Of a DNA stretch of 64,000 nucleotides, positions 28,805 through 37,759 are shown piece after piece. Source of the DNA: Virgibacillus natechei. GTDB lineage: Bacteria; Bacillota; Bacilli; Bacillales; Amphibacillaceae. The notes beneath the pieces are model-generated. The model ran no database searches. It was not told the DNA's origin and saw nothing but the letters and a program-made list of their open reading frames with translations. The position numbers and the translations under genes are program-made. Numbering within the stretch: position 1 is the first letter of the stretch; every line of letters starts with the position of its first letter. The stretch covers positions 3,596,001 through 3,660,000 of the forward strand of contig NZ_CP110224.1 in assembly GCF_026013645.1 (NCBI RefSeq), given 5' to 3'.

Positions 28805-28891
28805 GTAACATTACTCCTCTCAAAAAATAGGTACTACTACTAGATTAATAGTTTTGCAGCAAATAATCAATCAGACTTTTGATGTATGCTA

Positions 28892-29027
28892 TTTTGTTTA
28901 CTTGTTTTCAAAATGCATTCATTGCCAAATCAATATGTAAACAGTTTTGTATACAAGAATACTTTTTTGTATTCTTTTGTGTACAATCTGAACACAAGTA
29001 AACAATTATGTATACTTGGGTGTTTAC
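28892..29027. promoter_or_regulatory. Candidate parC centromere: phased TTTTGTATAC repeats
   Basis: Copies of a 10-base motif: TTTTGTTTAC (28892), TATGTAAAC (28934), TTTTGTATAC (28945), TTTTGTATTC (28965), TTTTGTGTAC (28975), GTTTACTTGT inverted (28994), TTATGTATAC (29006) and GGGTGTTTAC (29018). Starts are 10-12 bases apart within the main block, one helical turn. It lies directly upstream of parM, where ParR-binding centromere and operator sites are normally found. Confidence 0.65.
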
Positions 29028-29063
29028 TTCAACCTATCACTTAGAAAACGCTCGACTGGCAAA

Positions 29064-29098
29064 AAAAGAGACAAGAGCATCACCTCTCATCTCTTCCC
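29064..29098 (-). terminator. katE terminator
   Basis: On the minus strand AGAGATGAG, loop, CTCTTGTCTCT then TTTTTTT. Confidence 0.75.
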
Positions 29099-29104
29099 AT
29101 ATTA

Positions 29105-31153
29105 TTAAACAACTTCTCGATTCCAATGTCTGTGTGCAGCAATTGCCTCTGTAAATTGGTCGACAAATTTCTGGTTATTGTCATTAACTACGACACCTGG
29201 GCTCGTTAGCATAATATTTTCCTCTAACCATTTCTTCCCGTCATGTGTAGCTCCGATTGGTTTGTAGTGTTTGAATGCTTCTTTCAGAAAATAGGTCGTG
29301 TCCTTATGGAAAGCTTTACTTTCGACACTCCCACCAACAATATAGAGGGCATCATATAACACTGAATCGGTGGTAGAAAACGTATGGTCAACCATCATAT
29401 CCACGCTATTTTCCCCGGTTACAACGCCCTGCTTTTCACTAATAACTTCATACACAATACCTTTTGCCTGCAATCCGTGTAAGATATCCTTCACTTCAGC
29501 GTCCTTAAAACCATTGTTCATGATAACCCCTACTTTACGAGTAGCAGGTATTTTTGTTGTGTTTGCCTGACTAAGAGCTGGTGAGGCCTTGGTCACATTG
29601 GATCCTCCATTGCTTGGTGGTGTTGCTCCAACGTTTGTTGCAAATGCAGTCGCCATTTTTAAATCAACATGGCTAAACATTTCGACAACCTGCTGCCTGA
29701 CATTCATGCTTTTCACTTTTCCAACCTCAAAGCTGAACGCATCAATAATATGCTGTTTTTCAGTTGCGCTCATACTATTCCAAAACAGCTTTGCCTGAGA
29801 AAAGTGATCTTTAAAGCTCTCACTCCTAGCCTGCACTTTGTAGCTATCCATTTTCTCCTCATAATGGACAAACCCACCCTCTTGCGCAGTAGATGTGGCT
29901 GGTGTGTTATTTGCAAGCGAATTATTACGATAGGATACTTTTCCTTTGTTAATCGTCTGTCTGCCATAACCATCGCGCTGGTTATTATGGAAAGGACACA
30001 CAGGGCGGTTAATCGGAAGTTCATGAAAATTTGGCCCACCCAGTCGAATTAACTGGGTATCCGTATAGGAAAATAAACGCCCCTGCAACAAAGGATCATT
30101 GGAAAAGTCAATTCCTGGAACAACATTCCCAGGGTGAAATGCTACTTGTTCTGTTTCGGCAAAGAAGTTATCTGGATTACGGTTCAATGTAAGTTTGCCG
30201 ATAATTTTCAGCGGCACATCTTCCTCTGGCCAAAGCTTCGTCGCGTCCAGAATATCGAAATCAAAGGCGAACTCATCCTTCTCTTCAATGATTTGTACCC
30301 CTAATTCATATTCCGGATAATTTCCCTGCTCAATCGCATCATACAAATCACGCCGATTGAAATCAGTATCTTTACCAGCTACCTTTTGTGCCTCATCCCA
30401 GACAAATGAATGAACGCCAAGTACTGGCACCCAATGGAATTTAACAAAATGCGCTTTACCTTGATCGTTAACAAATCGAAACGTATTGATGCCAAACCCT
30501 TGCATCATTCGAAAGCTTCTAGGCAAGGCACGGTCTGACATCAGCCACATGACCTGGTGCGCTGACTCCTGGTTGTTTGCTACCCAATCCCAAAACGTAT
30601 CATGCGCCCCAGTTGCCTGTGGAATCTCATTATGTGGTTCCGGCTTGATTGCGTGCACAATATCAGGAAATTTAATGCTATCTTGAATGAAGAACACAGG
30701 CATATTATTGGCTACCAAATCATAATTTCCTTCCTCTGTAAAAAACTTTGTCGCAAAGCCCCGCACATCCCGAACAATATCTGATGAGCCACGAAAACCT
30801 ACCACGGTCGAAAAACGAGTAAATACTGGTGTCTTCGTTCCAGGTGTTTGCAAAAAGTTAGCTTTCGTATATGGTTTCATGGACTCATATAGTTCAAATT
30901 CTCCGTGCGCAGCAGAACCACGCGCATGTACAACTCGCTCTGGTATTCGTTCATGATCAAAATGCATGATTTTTTCCCGAAAATGAAAATCCTCCATCAG
31001 GGTCGGGCCACGTTCACCTGCTTTTAAGGAAAACTCATCCTCCGATACTTTAAGCCCTTGATTTGTCGTCAACTTCTTATTCGAATCATCTACCTTAAAC
31101 TGTTCCAATTGCTCCTGTTTCTTGTTCTCATTTCCTTTGTTCTCATCACTCAT
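29105..31153 (-). CDS. katE: Large-subunit (clade II) catalase
   Basis: A 682-residue haem catalase that splits hydrogen peroxide. Catalytic His in RVVHARGSAAHG, Asn in DLVANNMPVFFIQD, and the haem-ligand Tyr in RLFSYTDTQLIRLG are present. After the roughly 500-residue catalase core a C-terminal flavodoxin/DJ-1-like domain (about 535-682, KVGVIMNNGFKDAEV and YDALYIVGG) marks the HPII/KatE clade. The frame continues to 31246, but AGAGGTG 5 bases before ATG 31153 gives the start MSDENKGN. In bacilli this enzyme belongs to general stress or spores. Confidence 0.95.
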   Translation of the reverse strand: MSDENKGNENKKQEQLEQFKVDDSNKKLTTNQGLKVSEDEFSLKAGERGPTLMEDFHFREKIMHFDHERIPERVVHARGSAAHGEFELYESMKPYTKANFLQTPGTKTPVFTRFSTVVGFRGSSDIVRDVRGFATKFFTEEGNYDLVANNMPVFFIQDSIKFPDIVHAIKPEPHNEIPQATGAHDTFWDWVANNQESAHQVMWLMSDRALPRSFRMMQGFGINTFRFVNDQGKAHFVKFHWVPVLGVHSFVWDEAQKVAGKDTDFNRRDLYDAIEQGNYPEYELGVQIIEEKDEFAFDFDILDATKLWPEEDVPLKIIGKLTLNRNPDNFFAETEQVAFHPGNVVPGIDFSNDPLLQGRLFSYTDTQLIRLGGPNFHELPINRPVCPFHNNQRDGYGRQTINKGKVSYRNNSLANNTPATSTAQEGGFVHYEEKMDSYKVQARSESFKDHFSQAKLFWNSMSATEKQHIIDAFSFEVGKVKSMNVRQQVVEMFSHVDLKMATAFATNVGATPPSNGGSNVTKASPALSQANTTKIPATRKVGVIMNNGFKDAEVKDILHGLQAKGIVYEVISEKQGVVTGENSVDMMVDHTFSTTDSVLYDALYIVGGSVESKAFHKDTTYFLKEAFKHYKPIGATHDGKKWLEENIMLTSPGVVVNDNNQKFVDQFTEAIAAHRHWNREVV

Positions 31154-31202
31154 TGAAACACCTCTTTCAACAGATAATTTTACATTTATTATCTTACCCA
31201 AA

Positions 31203-31415
31203 GAGGTCAATTTTATTAGTATGCCTTTATCGATAATCATGACCATAAAGAACGAAGGGTTTATATTTGTATTAATCGGTGCAGCAAGCCTGATTCTATC
31301 TGAAGAAATTACTGGCTTACAATGGGCAGGAATCTTATTAATCGTTGGCGCTATTTGCCTAAATGAAGTTGGGAATGCACGAATGCATTATCATTTGAAA
31401 AAACCCGCACCATAA
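31203..31415 (+). pseudogene. C-terminal fragment of a DMT/SMR-type transporter
   Basis: About 65 codons encode two hydrophobic helices with a typical drug/metabolite transporter end: LILSEEITGLQWAGILLIVG and ICLNEVG. There is no ribosome site, and the N-terminal helices are absent. It ends at the terminator shared with rlmN. Confidence 0.6.
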
Positions 31416-31433
31416 TATGGCGCGGGTTTTACT
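31400..31433. terminator. Bidirectional terminator for rlmN
   Basis: AAAACCCGCACCATAATATG then GCGCGGGTTTT, with U/A runs on both sides. Confidence 0.85.
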
Positions 31434-32502
31434 ATACAACTTTCTTTTTCTTCTTAATTTGTTTACTACGTAACTGACCACAAGCAGCGTCAATATCTGC
31501 TCCATTCTCCCAGCGTACACCTGCATTAATCCCATTCTCTTTGAGCGTTTCAAAGAAAGCCTGAATCGCTGTGGATTCACTTCTCGCGTATTGATCATGC
31601 TCCGAGACCGAATTATACGGAATTAAATTTACATAAGCAAGGTGGCGGTGGTTATATAATAGCTTCGAAAGCTGAGCCGCTTCCTCCTCATGGTCGTTTA
31701 CATCCTTCAACATAATATACTCATATGTGATACGTCGATTTGTTTTTTCCAGGTAATAATCAACAGATTTCATCAGTTTTTCAATTGGAAATGCCTTGTT
31801 AATCTTCATAATCCTTGAACGCAACTCATTAGTTGGCGCATGGATCGAAATCGCCAAATTCACCTGGATGCCTGTATCGGCAAACTCATATATTTTATGG
31901 GCAAGGCCGCTTGTTGAAACAGTAATATGTCTGGCTCCAATATTAAGCCCTCTGTCATCATTGACGACATAGAGGAAGTCCATTAGATTGTTAAAGTTAT
32001 CAAATGGCTCACCAATACCCATAACAACAATATGGCTCACTCGCTCGTCGTTACCTTGTTCGTCAAGGTGGCGTTGCACGGTCATAATCTGTTCAACAAT
32101 CTCACCACTTGTAAGGTCGCGGTTTTTTGTCAGCAGCCCGCTCGCACAAAATGTACAGCCAATATTACAGCCAACTTGTGTCGTTACACATACACTCAAA
32201 CCATAATTAAAGCGCATTAGTACGGTTTCAATTAAGTTTCCATCTGCCAATTTTAATAGAAATTTGATTGTTCCATCCTCAGATTCCTGCCTAATTTCTT
32301 CCCCAAGTGTATGTGGGATAAAATTTTCTTCTAATAATGAAATGGTTTCCTGATTTACATTTTTCATCTCCGAGAAACTTGTGACACGCTTCTTGTAAAG
32401 CCAATTCCAAACCTGATCAGCTCGGAATTTCTTTTGCCCATTATCCGTGAGCCACTCCACTAATTTATCGTATGTTAGTCCATAAATGGATATTTTACTC
32501 AT
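31432..32502 (-). CDS. rlmN: 23S rRNA A2503 methyltransferase RlmN
   Basis: A 356-residue radical-SAM enzyme that methylates C2 of A2503 in 23S rRNA (and A37 of some tRNAs). The cluster motif CNIGCTFC (CxxxCxxC), the SAM loop [11 protein letters not shown], and the methyl-carrying Cys near the end ([10 protein letters not shown]) are all present. AGGG with 8-base spacing supports ATG 32502. The C-terminus is Lys-rich ([10 protein letters not shown]). It is closer to Bacillus RlmN than to Cfr; a second RlmN elsewhere in the genome is possible. Confidence 0.93.
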   Translation of the reverse strand: MSKISIYGLTYDKLVEWLTDNGQKKFRADQVWNWLYKKRVTSFSEMKNVNQETISLLEENFIPHTLGEEIRQESEDGTIKFLLKLADGNLIETVLMRFNYGLSVCVTTQVGCNIGCTFCASGLLTKNRDLTSGEIVEQIMTVQRHLDEQGNDERVSHIVVMGIGEPFDNFNNLMDFLYVVNDDRGLNIGARHITVSTSGLAHKIYEFADTGIQVNLAISIHAPTNELRSRIMKINKAFPIEKLMKSVDYYLEKTNRRITYEYIMLKDVNDHEEEAAQLSKLLYNHRHLAYVNLIPYNSVSEHDQYARSESTAIQAFFETLKENGINAGVRWENGADIDAACGQLRSKQIKKKKKVV

Positions 32503-32664
32503 TATTTGTACCCTCATTTCGAAACTTTACATTTTACTATCTTACATCATACTTCATGTAGGGCTGTGAGGCAAATGAAGTTCAACGATTATTTTTAATA
32601 CAACTGAGGGAAGTTTTACTTTATAACGTCCATCAGTCAATCAAGCTTATAATTGGACGCTAAC

Positions 32665-32692
32665 TTGTAAAAAACGTATCATTTCATATAAT
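32665..32692 (+). promoter_or_regulatory. SigA-type promoter of the LLM oxidoreductase
   Basis: TTGTAA at 32665, a 16-base spacer and TATAAT at 32687, about 30 bases before the TTG start codon. Confidence 0.6.
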
Positions 32693-32720
32693 AGCAAGTA
32701 TCATGAAGGAGTGAATCAAT

Positions 32721-33737
32721 TTGACATCCAGCAATACAAAAACATTTAATAATATACCACTATCTGTTCTCGACCTTGCACCTATCGTTGAGGGAAGTAA
32801 TCCAACTGAGTCCTTTAAAAGCAGTGTAGAACTTGCGCAACACGTTGAAAAGTGTGGATTTCATCGCTTCTGGTTAGCTGAGCATCATAACATGCCAGGT
32901 ATTGCCAGTTCTGCAACATCTGTACTTATCGGCCATATTGCGGGTGCTACCAATCATATGCGCGTTGGTGCTGGCGGAATTATGCTACCTAACCACGCAA
33001 CGCTTGTAATTGCAGAACAGTTCGGTACACTCGAATCCATTTACCCTGAGCGCATTGATCTCGGCCTAGGACGAGCGCCAGGAAGTGACCAAGCAACTGC
33101 TTACGCATTGCGTCGTACATTAAATATGGGACCAGAAGACTTCCCTATGCAAGTCAACGAATTACAGGATTACTTTTCAGATGAACCAACGTCTCGTGTG
33201 AAAGCTGTGCCTGGTCAAGGTCTTGACATTCCCATTTGGCTGCTTGGCTCAAGCGACTTTAGCGCAAGACTCGCAGCACAAAAGGGGTTATATTTCTCTT
33301 TTGCCAGCCACTTTGCACCAGGATATACCATCCCTGCATTGAAAATTTATCGTGATAACTTTCAGCCTTCAGATACACTCGAAAAACCATATGCCATGGT
33401 TGGTGTCAATGTGATCGCAGCTGATACAAATGAGCGAGCAGAATGGCTAGCAACCAGCCTTCAACAGCAATTTTTAACCATGCAAAAGGGGCAGTCTACG
33501 AAACTATTACCACCGATTGAAAATATTGAAGAAGTGTGGTCACCAATGGAGTTGTCAGCCATTGAACAAACCCTAGATCCTCGAACAACCATTATAGGGG
33601 ACCCGGAAACCGTCAGACGCGGACTCGAAAGGTTCCAGGAAGAAACACAAGCAGATGAAATCATCATCAACTCACAAATTTTTAATCTAGAAGATAGGAA
33701 GAGATCTTTTGAGATTGTTGCAGGGTTGATGGACTAG
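32721..33737 (+). CDS. Luciferase-like (LLM class) flavin oxidoreductase
   Basis: A 338-residue TIM-barrel flavin monooxygenase of the luciferase-like family (alkanal monooxygenase-like, YceB/YtmO type). Motifs: [20 protein letters not shown] (residues 51-70), [27 protein letters not shown]. The start is TTG behind GGAG with 9-base spacing. The substrate is unknown. A perfect terminator would follow, but it is split by the IS3 insertion. Confidence 0.9.
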   Translation: MTSSNTKTFNNIPLSVLDLAPIVEGSNPTESFKSSVELAQHVEKCGFHRFWLAEHHNMPGIASSATSVLIGHIAGATNHMRVGAGGIMLPNHATLVIAEQFGTLESIYPERIDLGLGRAPGSDQATAYALRRTLNMGPEDFPMQVNELQDYFSDEPTSRVKAVPGQGLDIPIWLLGSSDFSARLAAQKGLYFSFASHFAPGYTIPALKIYRDNFQPSDTLEKPYAMVGVNVIAADTNERAEWLATSLQQQFLTMQKGQSTKLLPPIENIEEVWSPMELSAIEQTLDPRTTIIGDPETVRRGLERFQEETQADEIIINSQIFNLEDRKRSFEIVAGLMD

Positions 33738-33748
33738 AGAAAGTATAG

Positions 33749-33766
33749 GAGCCGCGATTTGCAGAA
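33749..33766 (+). terminator. Left half of a terminator split by an IS3 element
   Basis: GAGCCGCGATT (33749-33759) is complementary, with one G-U pair, to AATCGTGGCTC at 35245-35255, which is followed by TTTTT. Excising the IS with one GAA duplicate restores an 11-bp stem with loop TGCAG. Confidence 0.75.
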
Positions 33767-33795
33767 GGTGGTTACCCCCAAAAGTTAGAGTTTTA

Positions 33796-34608
33796 TTATG
33801 CAGCTGATTGGATGGATTGAGTTCGGTACTCAACTGGACTCAATCCATCCATTTTTTCTTTTGAACGTTCATGATTGTACCAGTAGATATATTCTTCAAT
33901 CCGTCTTTTTAATTCTTCATAGCTTACTAATTCTTCCCCATAATACATTTCTTGCTTTAAAATCCCAAAGAAATTCTCTATCGGCGCATTATCTGCGCAG
34001 GTTGCTTTGCGTGACATACTTTGAAATACGTTGTTCTTTTTTAATGTTCTCACCCATTGATTGTGCTGATAGTGCCAACCTTGATCAGAATGGATGGTGG
34101 TCCGATAGGTTGCACGACTTTTTATTATCTCTATCGTTTCTTTTAAAGGTTTCATGACAAGATCTAATGTTGGACGTTTCTTGATTTCAAACGCAATAAT
34201 TTCTCGGTTATAAAGATCAAGAATTGGATTTAAATATAATTTCTCTTCGCCTAGACATTTGAATTCCGTAATGTCGGTTACTAATTTTTGAAGGGGGATT
34301 GGTGTGCTGAAACGACGTGCTAGTCGGTTTTTCGCTACTTTCCCTACGTTCCCTTTGTAGGAATTGTATTTACGGGATTTGCGCATAAACTTTACACATT
34401 TTAACCCCAATTCTTGCATCAGGCGATACACTTTTTTATGATTAATACAATGTCCTAATTTCTTTAATTCTTTCGTAATTCGTTTATATCCATAACGTTC
34501 ATGAAACTTCTTAAACAGGTTTGTAATGAGTTCTTTTAGTTCTGTTTCCGAATCTTCTTTCTCAAAGTTTTTGACATGGTAGTGATAGGTTGCTTCAGGA
34601 ATATCCAC
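33796..34608 (-). CDS. IS3-family transposase OrfB (catalytic part)
   Basis: The integrase-core part of the transposase: D in KLVTDITEFK, D in TIHSDQGWHYQ and E in NAPIENFFGILK form the DDE triad. The N-terminal HTH_21 region (KKFHERYGYKRITKELKKLG) is present. The frame is open further upstream (LAFELKQEGFRLKDILV) into orfA, so the real product is an OrfAB fusion made by -1 frameshifting at AAAAAAG (34716-34722). Confidence 0.9.
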   Translation of the reverse strand: MDIPEATYHYHVKNFEKEDSETELKELITNLFKKFHERYGYKRITKELKKLGHCINHKKVYRLMQELGLKCVKFMRKSRKYNSYKGNVGKVAKNRLARRFSTPIPLQKLVTDITEFKCLGEEKLYLNPILDLYNREIIAFEIKKRPTLDLVMKPLKETIEIIKSRATYRTTIHSDQGWHYQHNQWVRTLKKNNVFQSMSRKATCADNAPIENFFGILKQEMYYGEELVSYEELKRRIEEYIYWYNHERSKEKMDGLSPVEYRTQSIQSAA

Positions 34609-34625
34609 TGCTACGAGAATATCCT

Positions 34626-35189
34626 TTAATCTGAATCCTTCTTGTTTGAGCTCGAATGCCAGCTTTGCTTGAACTTTTCGTGGAAGGCATTCGGATTTTC
34701 CCGAAAAGCTTTTAGCTTTTTTAGATACGCGTTTTCTAGCCTTAGTAGTTCATTCTCATGTTTCAACTCTTCTTCACGCGTTAAATTCTTCTCGTCTTTC
34801 TTCTTAGGTTTATTGTGTTTCTTAGACATAGAAGGTCGCCCCTTTGATTTTGGTCTCAGGCCTTCTATTCCTTGTTCATTAAATACTTTCATCCAATGGT
34901 TAATTAATGAAGGATTGTTCAATTTAAATTGATCAGCAGTTTCCTGATAAGAAGCACCTGTCTCTAACATAAATTGTACAGTATCTAATTTAAATTGAAC
35001 AGAGTATGCTTCTTTCCTTTTTCTTCGTTTTAAACCCTCCATCCCTTGAGTTTTAGAGGCTCTTACCCAATCTTGTAATGGTGTTTGAGAAGGCATATTG
35101 TATTTTTTTTCCAATAATTTATATCCCAGATTCCCATGCAAATACTCAGTGACAAGTTTAATTTTAAATTCTTCACTATATTTAGCCAT
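34626..35189 (-). CDS. IS3-family transposase OrfA
   Basis: A 187-residue protein with two helix-turn-helix domains (MAKYSEEFKIKLVTEYLHGN and YSVQFKLDTVQFMLETGAS) and a Leu-rich coiled coil (ELKHENELLRLENAYLKK). The coil ends at the slippery AAAAAAG. OrfA binds the IS ends and, fused to OrfB by -1 frameshift, forms the active transposase. Confidence 0.9.
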   Translation of the reverse strand: MAKYSEEFKIKLVTEYLHGNLGYKLLEKKYNMPSQTPLQDWVRASKTQGMEGLKRRKRKEAYSVQFKLDTVQFMLETGASYQETADQFKLNNPSLINHWMKVFNEQGIEGLRPKSKGRPSMSKKHNKPKKKDEKNLTREEELKHENELLRLENAYLKKLKAFRENPNAFHEKFKQSWHSSSNKKDSD

Positions 35190-35264
35190 AAAAACACCCC
35201 CGAAAGTTAGATTTTTCTACTCTAACTTTCGGGGGTCAGTACCGAATCGTGGCTCTTTTTATAT

Positions 35265-36053
35265 TTATTTCGATTCCTTTTCAAGCAATTGTTTAATTTC
35301 CTGCATTTCCTTCTGCATTTCAGCAAGCTTCAAATCTGTAGGCGAAGGACTATCCTCTCGATGAGCCTCTTCTACATTGTTTACAATAACACCAACGAGC
35401 AAGTTAATGATAACAAAGGACCCAATCATAATGAAGGATACAAAGTACCACCAGGACGTGGGATCTTCAGCTAAAATCGGCCGCATTACTCCACTTGCCC
35501 AGGATTCTAACGTTACAACCTGAAAAAGGGTTAATAATGATCCATGTAAGCTGCCAAAATATTCAGGGGCGATCGATTGATACAACATGGTCCCAATAAC
35601 CGCATAAATATAGAAGAAAATACTAAGTAATAAAAAAACGGTGCCCATGGATGGAATTGTTTTTAAAAGAGCATTCACCATTACCCTTAGTGAAGGAATA
35701 ACCGAAACAGCACGCAACACACGGAGAACTCGTAATATCCTTAATACCGTCACATAATGGGATCCAACTAAAACATGCCCACTAGCAACAATTATAAAAT
35801 CAAACAAGCTCCACGGATCCTTAAAAAATGTCCCTAGCGATTTGCTTCCTATTAATCGAATAATGATTTCAACCGTAAATATCCAGAGCAATACCTGATC
35901 AGCTATAAAGATCCAATTAGAAAAGTTTTCAGCGAAAAAGGAATATGTCTCTAACCCTACCAGAATCGCATTAATCAGGATTAAAACAATAATTGCGTTT
36001 ATGAAAAAAGGATGCTCAGCAACCTGAGCACATTTTTGTCTAAACTTATTCAT
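35265..36053 (-). CDS. NaChBac-type voltage-gated sodium channel
   Basis: A 262-residue single-domain six-helix channel. S4 has arginines every third residue (TVLRILRVLRVLRAVSVIPS). The selectivity filter TLESWASG (about residues 190-197) is the sodium signature of NaChBac, and S6 is GSFVIINLLVGVIVNNVEEA. The C-terminus is a coiled coil (LAEMQKEMQEIKQLLEKESK) that tetramerises. In alkaliphilic Bacillus such channels support motility and pH homeostasis. Confidence 0.93.
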   Translation of the reverse strand: MNKFRQKCAQVAEHPFFINAIIVLILINAILVGLETYSFFAENFSNWIFIADQVLLWIFTVEIIIRLIGSKSLGTFFKDPWSLFDFIIVASGHVLVGSHYVTVLRILRVLRVLRAVSVIPSLRVMVNALLKTIPSMGTVFLLLSIFFYIYAVIGTMLYQSIAPEYFGSLHGSLLTLFQVVTLESWASGVMRPILAEDPTSWWYFVSFIMIGSFVIINLLVGVIVNNVEEAHREDSPSPTDLKLAEMQKEMQEIKQLLEKESK

Positions 36054-36102
36054 AAAACCATATACCCTCCTTTCCCATGTATATTTTACTTGTTTTTATA
36101 GT

Positions 36103-36127
36103 GCCTGTCACTTCCCGGTTTTTGTCG
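36103..36127. repeat. GTGCCTGTCACTTCCCGG intergenic repeat
   Basis: AGTGCCTGTCACTTCCCGGT then TTTTG occurs here and at 52198-52225; the shorter GGTGCCTGTCACTGTTCC lies at 42381. A short dispersed motif of unknown role. Confidence 0.55.
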
Positions 36128-36142
36128 GAAATTGTCAAAATG

Positions 36143-36173
36143 TAAAAAATCCACGATTAGATCGTGGATTTTC
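36143..36173 (-). terminator. cypC terminator
   Basis: On the minus strand AATCCACGAT-CTA-ATCGTGGATT followed by TTTTT. Confidence 0.9.
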
Positions 36174-36183
36174 AATGTCTATG

Positions 36184-37440
36184 CTATTTTCTTCTCACAT
36201 GTTGTATAACAAACCGACTCCGCGGAATCGACGGCATTCTAACCATGCTATAATTCAAGTCTTGCGGTGGCACGTCATACGTTATGCGCTTCGTTAGAAA
36301 TTCCAGACTTGTTTTCATAGCTTCAACCGTCACCCATTCACCAGCACAACGGTGTCCGATATCATATTCGCCCCCACCTTGAGGGATAAAATCAAAAGGA
36401 CTGCCACTCCAATTTCCGAATCGCTCTGGCCTGAATGTATCTGGATTATCCCATAAATCCGGGCTGTGATTTGTTCCATAAATATCAAGAAGAACCAACG
36501 TCCCTTGCTTAAACTTGTATCCATTCCACGTAAAATCTTTTCGTACCCTAGCACCAGTAAAGGGGCCAAAAGGGTAAAACCTGCGAATTTCCTGGACAAA
36601 CATCTGACTGTATTCCCCATCATCTTCTACCAGTTTCTTACCTGTCTCAGGGTATTGATGTAATGCCAAAGCACCAAACGTAATGTACCTTGCAATCGCA
36701 ACAATTGGACGTATTATATTAATCAGTTCTACTGCGGCTGTTTTCAAATTCAATAAATTACCGTTTAAATCACGATGCCAGCTCATTGCATATAACGCCG
36801 TTTCTTCAGGTGCTTGCATTTTGCCTGAACGAACCTGTTCGATAATATATTTGATCCATTTTTCCGTTCGATTTCTTGCTGTTCTCCCTTGCCAGTGTCT
36901 CGGACCTACAGCTCCAAACGCGTCGATCATCGCTGCAAGGTCATTCGAACGCAGCTTTAACTCCTTTGCCCACAAAGGCACCCCAGCCCATTGGCATGCT
37001 ACCCTGCACATGATTTTCTCGCCCTCTTCAAAAAGCTCTACCTTATGCATGTTTTCCCATTTTCGTGTGGCAATTTCCCACTGCTCAACAGTTAGGTTGT
37101 GAAGTACCTTCAGCCTCTGTGATGTCATTAGTGACATGAAAAGCTGTTTTCGGTGTTGGTGGGCTGCACCGTCCATTCCTTGCACTCCGCCTACGCCAAA
37201 CAGGGACTTTTGGATTCTCATTGGTGCTGCTCCCTTTCGCTGAAATAACGCATTATCATAAAGAAGAGCACCCGCTTCTTCACCACTAATACAAATTGCC
37301 TTCTGACCAAGCAATCGGGTTTGAAAGATAGTTGATTGAAAGTAACGTAATCTATTTGGAATAAAATTGTAGCCCTCAGTCATTAATTTAATACTGTTAT
37401 CAAGGCCTTTTTCTTTAGGGATTGTGTTCGTTGTTGCCAT
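36184..37440 (-). CDS. cypC: CYP152 fatty-acid peroxygenase (hydroxylase type)
   Basis: A 418-residue cytochrome P450 that uses hydrogen peroxide rather than a reductase. The haem-binding loop is GGGEYDIGHRCAGEW with the Cys ligand. RxxPFGPFTGARVRKD supplies the Arg that binds the fatty-acid carboxylate. The residue that is His85 in the decarboxylase OleT is Gln here (VGGVQGMDGAAHQHRKQLF), as in B. subtilis BS-beta, which favours alpha/beta-hydroxylation over alkene formation. It is a single gene. The lack of obvious redox partners fits peroxygenase use. Confidence 0.9.
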   Translation of the reverse strand: MATTNTIPKEKGLDNSIKLMTEGYNFIPNRLRYFQSTIFQTRLLGQKAICISGEEAGALLYDNALFQRKGAAPMRIQKSLFGVGGVQGMDGAAHQHRKQLFMSLMTSQRLKVLHNLTVEQWEIATRKWENMHKVELFEEGEKIMCRVACQWAGVPLWAKELKLRSNDLAAMIDAFGAVGPRHWQGRTARNRTEKWIKYIIEQVRSGKMQAPEETALYAMSWHRDLNGNLLNLKTAAVELINIIRPIVAIARYITFGALALHQYPETGKKLVEDDGEYSQMFVQEIRRFYPFGPFTGARVRKDFTWNGYKFKQGTLVLLDIYGTNHSPDLWDNPDTFRPERFGNWSGSPFDFIPQGGGEYDIGHRCAGEWVTVEAMKTSLEFLTKRITYDVPPQDLNYSMVRMPSIPRSRFVIQHVRRK

Positions 37441-37759
37441 CGCTTGAGCAACTCCTTTTATAATTCAGCTTTTCATTAGCTTTCCCATGATACGGTTTTA
37501 ACAAACAATGAATAAGAGGATTTTTGATCAGCTGGTGGGCAACATTCGGAAAGAGCCTGAGACTATTCAGGTGAAGCAACAACATAAACTTCATCTGAAT
37601 ACATAAAAGCTGACCAGAATTACTTCAGATCAGCTATCATAGGGTAAATTCATTCAGTGGGTAGTTGTGAAGTACAATTATTTTCGATGGGCCGAGCATT
37701 TACACGCATTCCAAAGATATACCGTATTAAATCGACCTTCCCTAAACTGCGATAAACTA
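37441..37759. other. Gap between cypC and wrbA
   Basis: Contains a hairpin AGCTGACC...GATCAGCT (37607-37637) and one degenerate unit of the CGAGCATTTACGCGCA repeat (37684-37712). No gene is seen. Confidence 0.5.

Larger units (their letters stand above)
33767..35243 (-). mobile_element. IS3-family (IS150 group) insertion sequence
   Basis: A 1477-bp element. Ends are GGTGGTTACCCCCAAAAG on the left and, inverted, GGTACTGACCCCCGAAAG on the right, each continuing with TTAGAGT. GAA flanks both sides (33764-33766 and 35244-35246) as a 3-bp target duplication. It carries orfA and orfB in the usual overlapping arrangement; both are intact, so it may be active. Confidence 0.85.
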
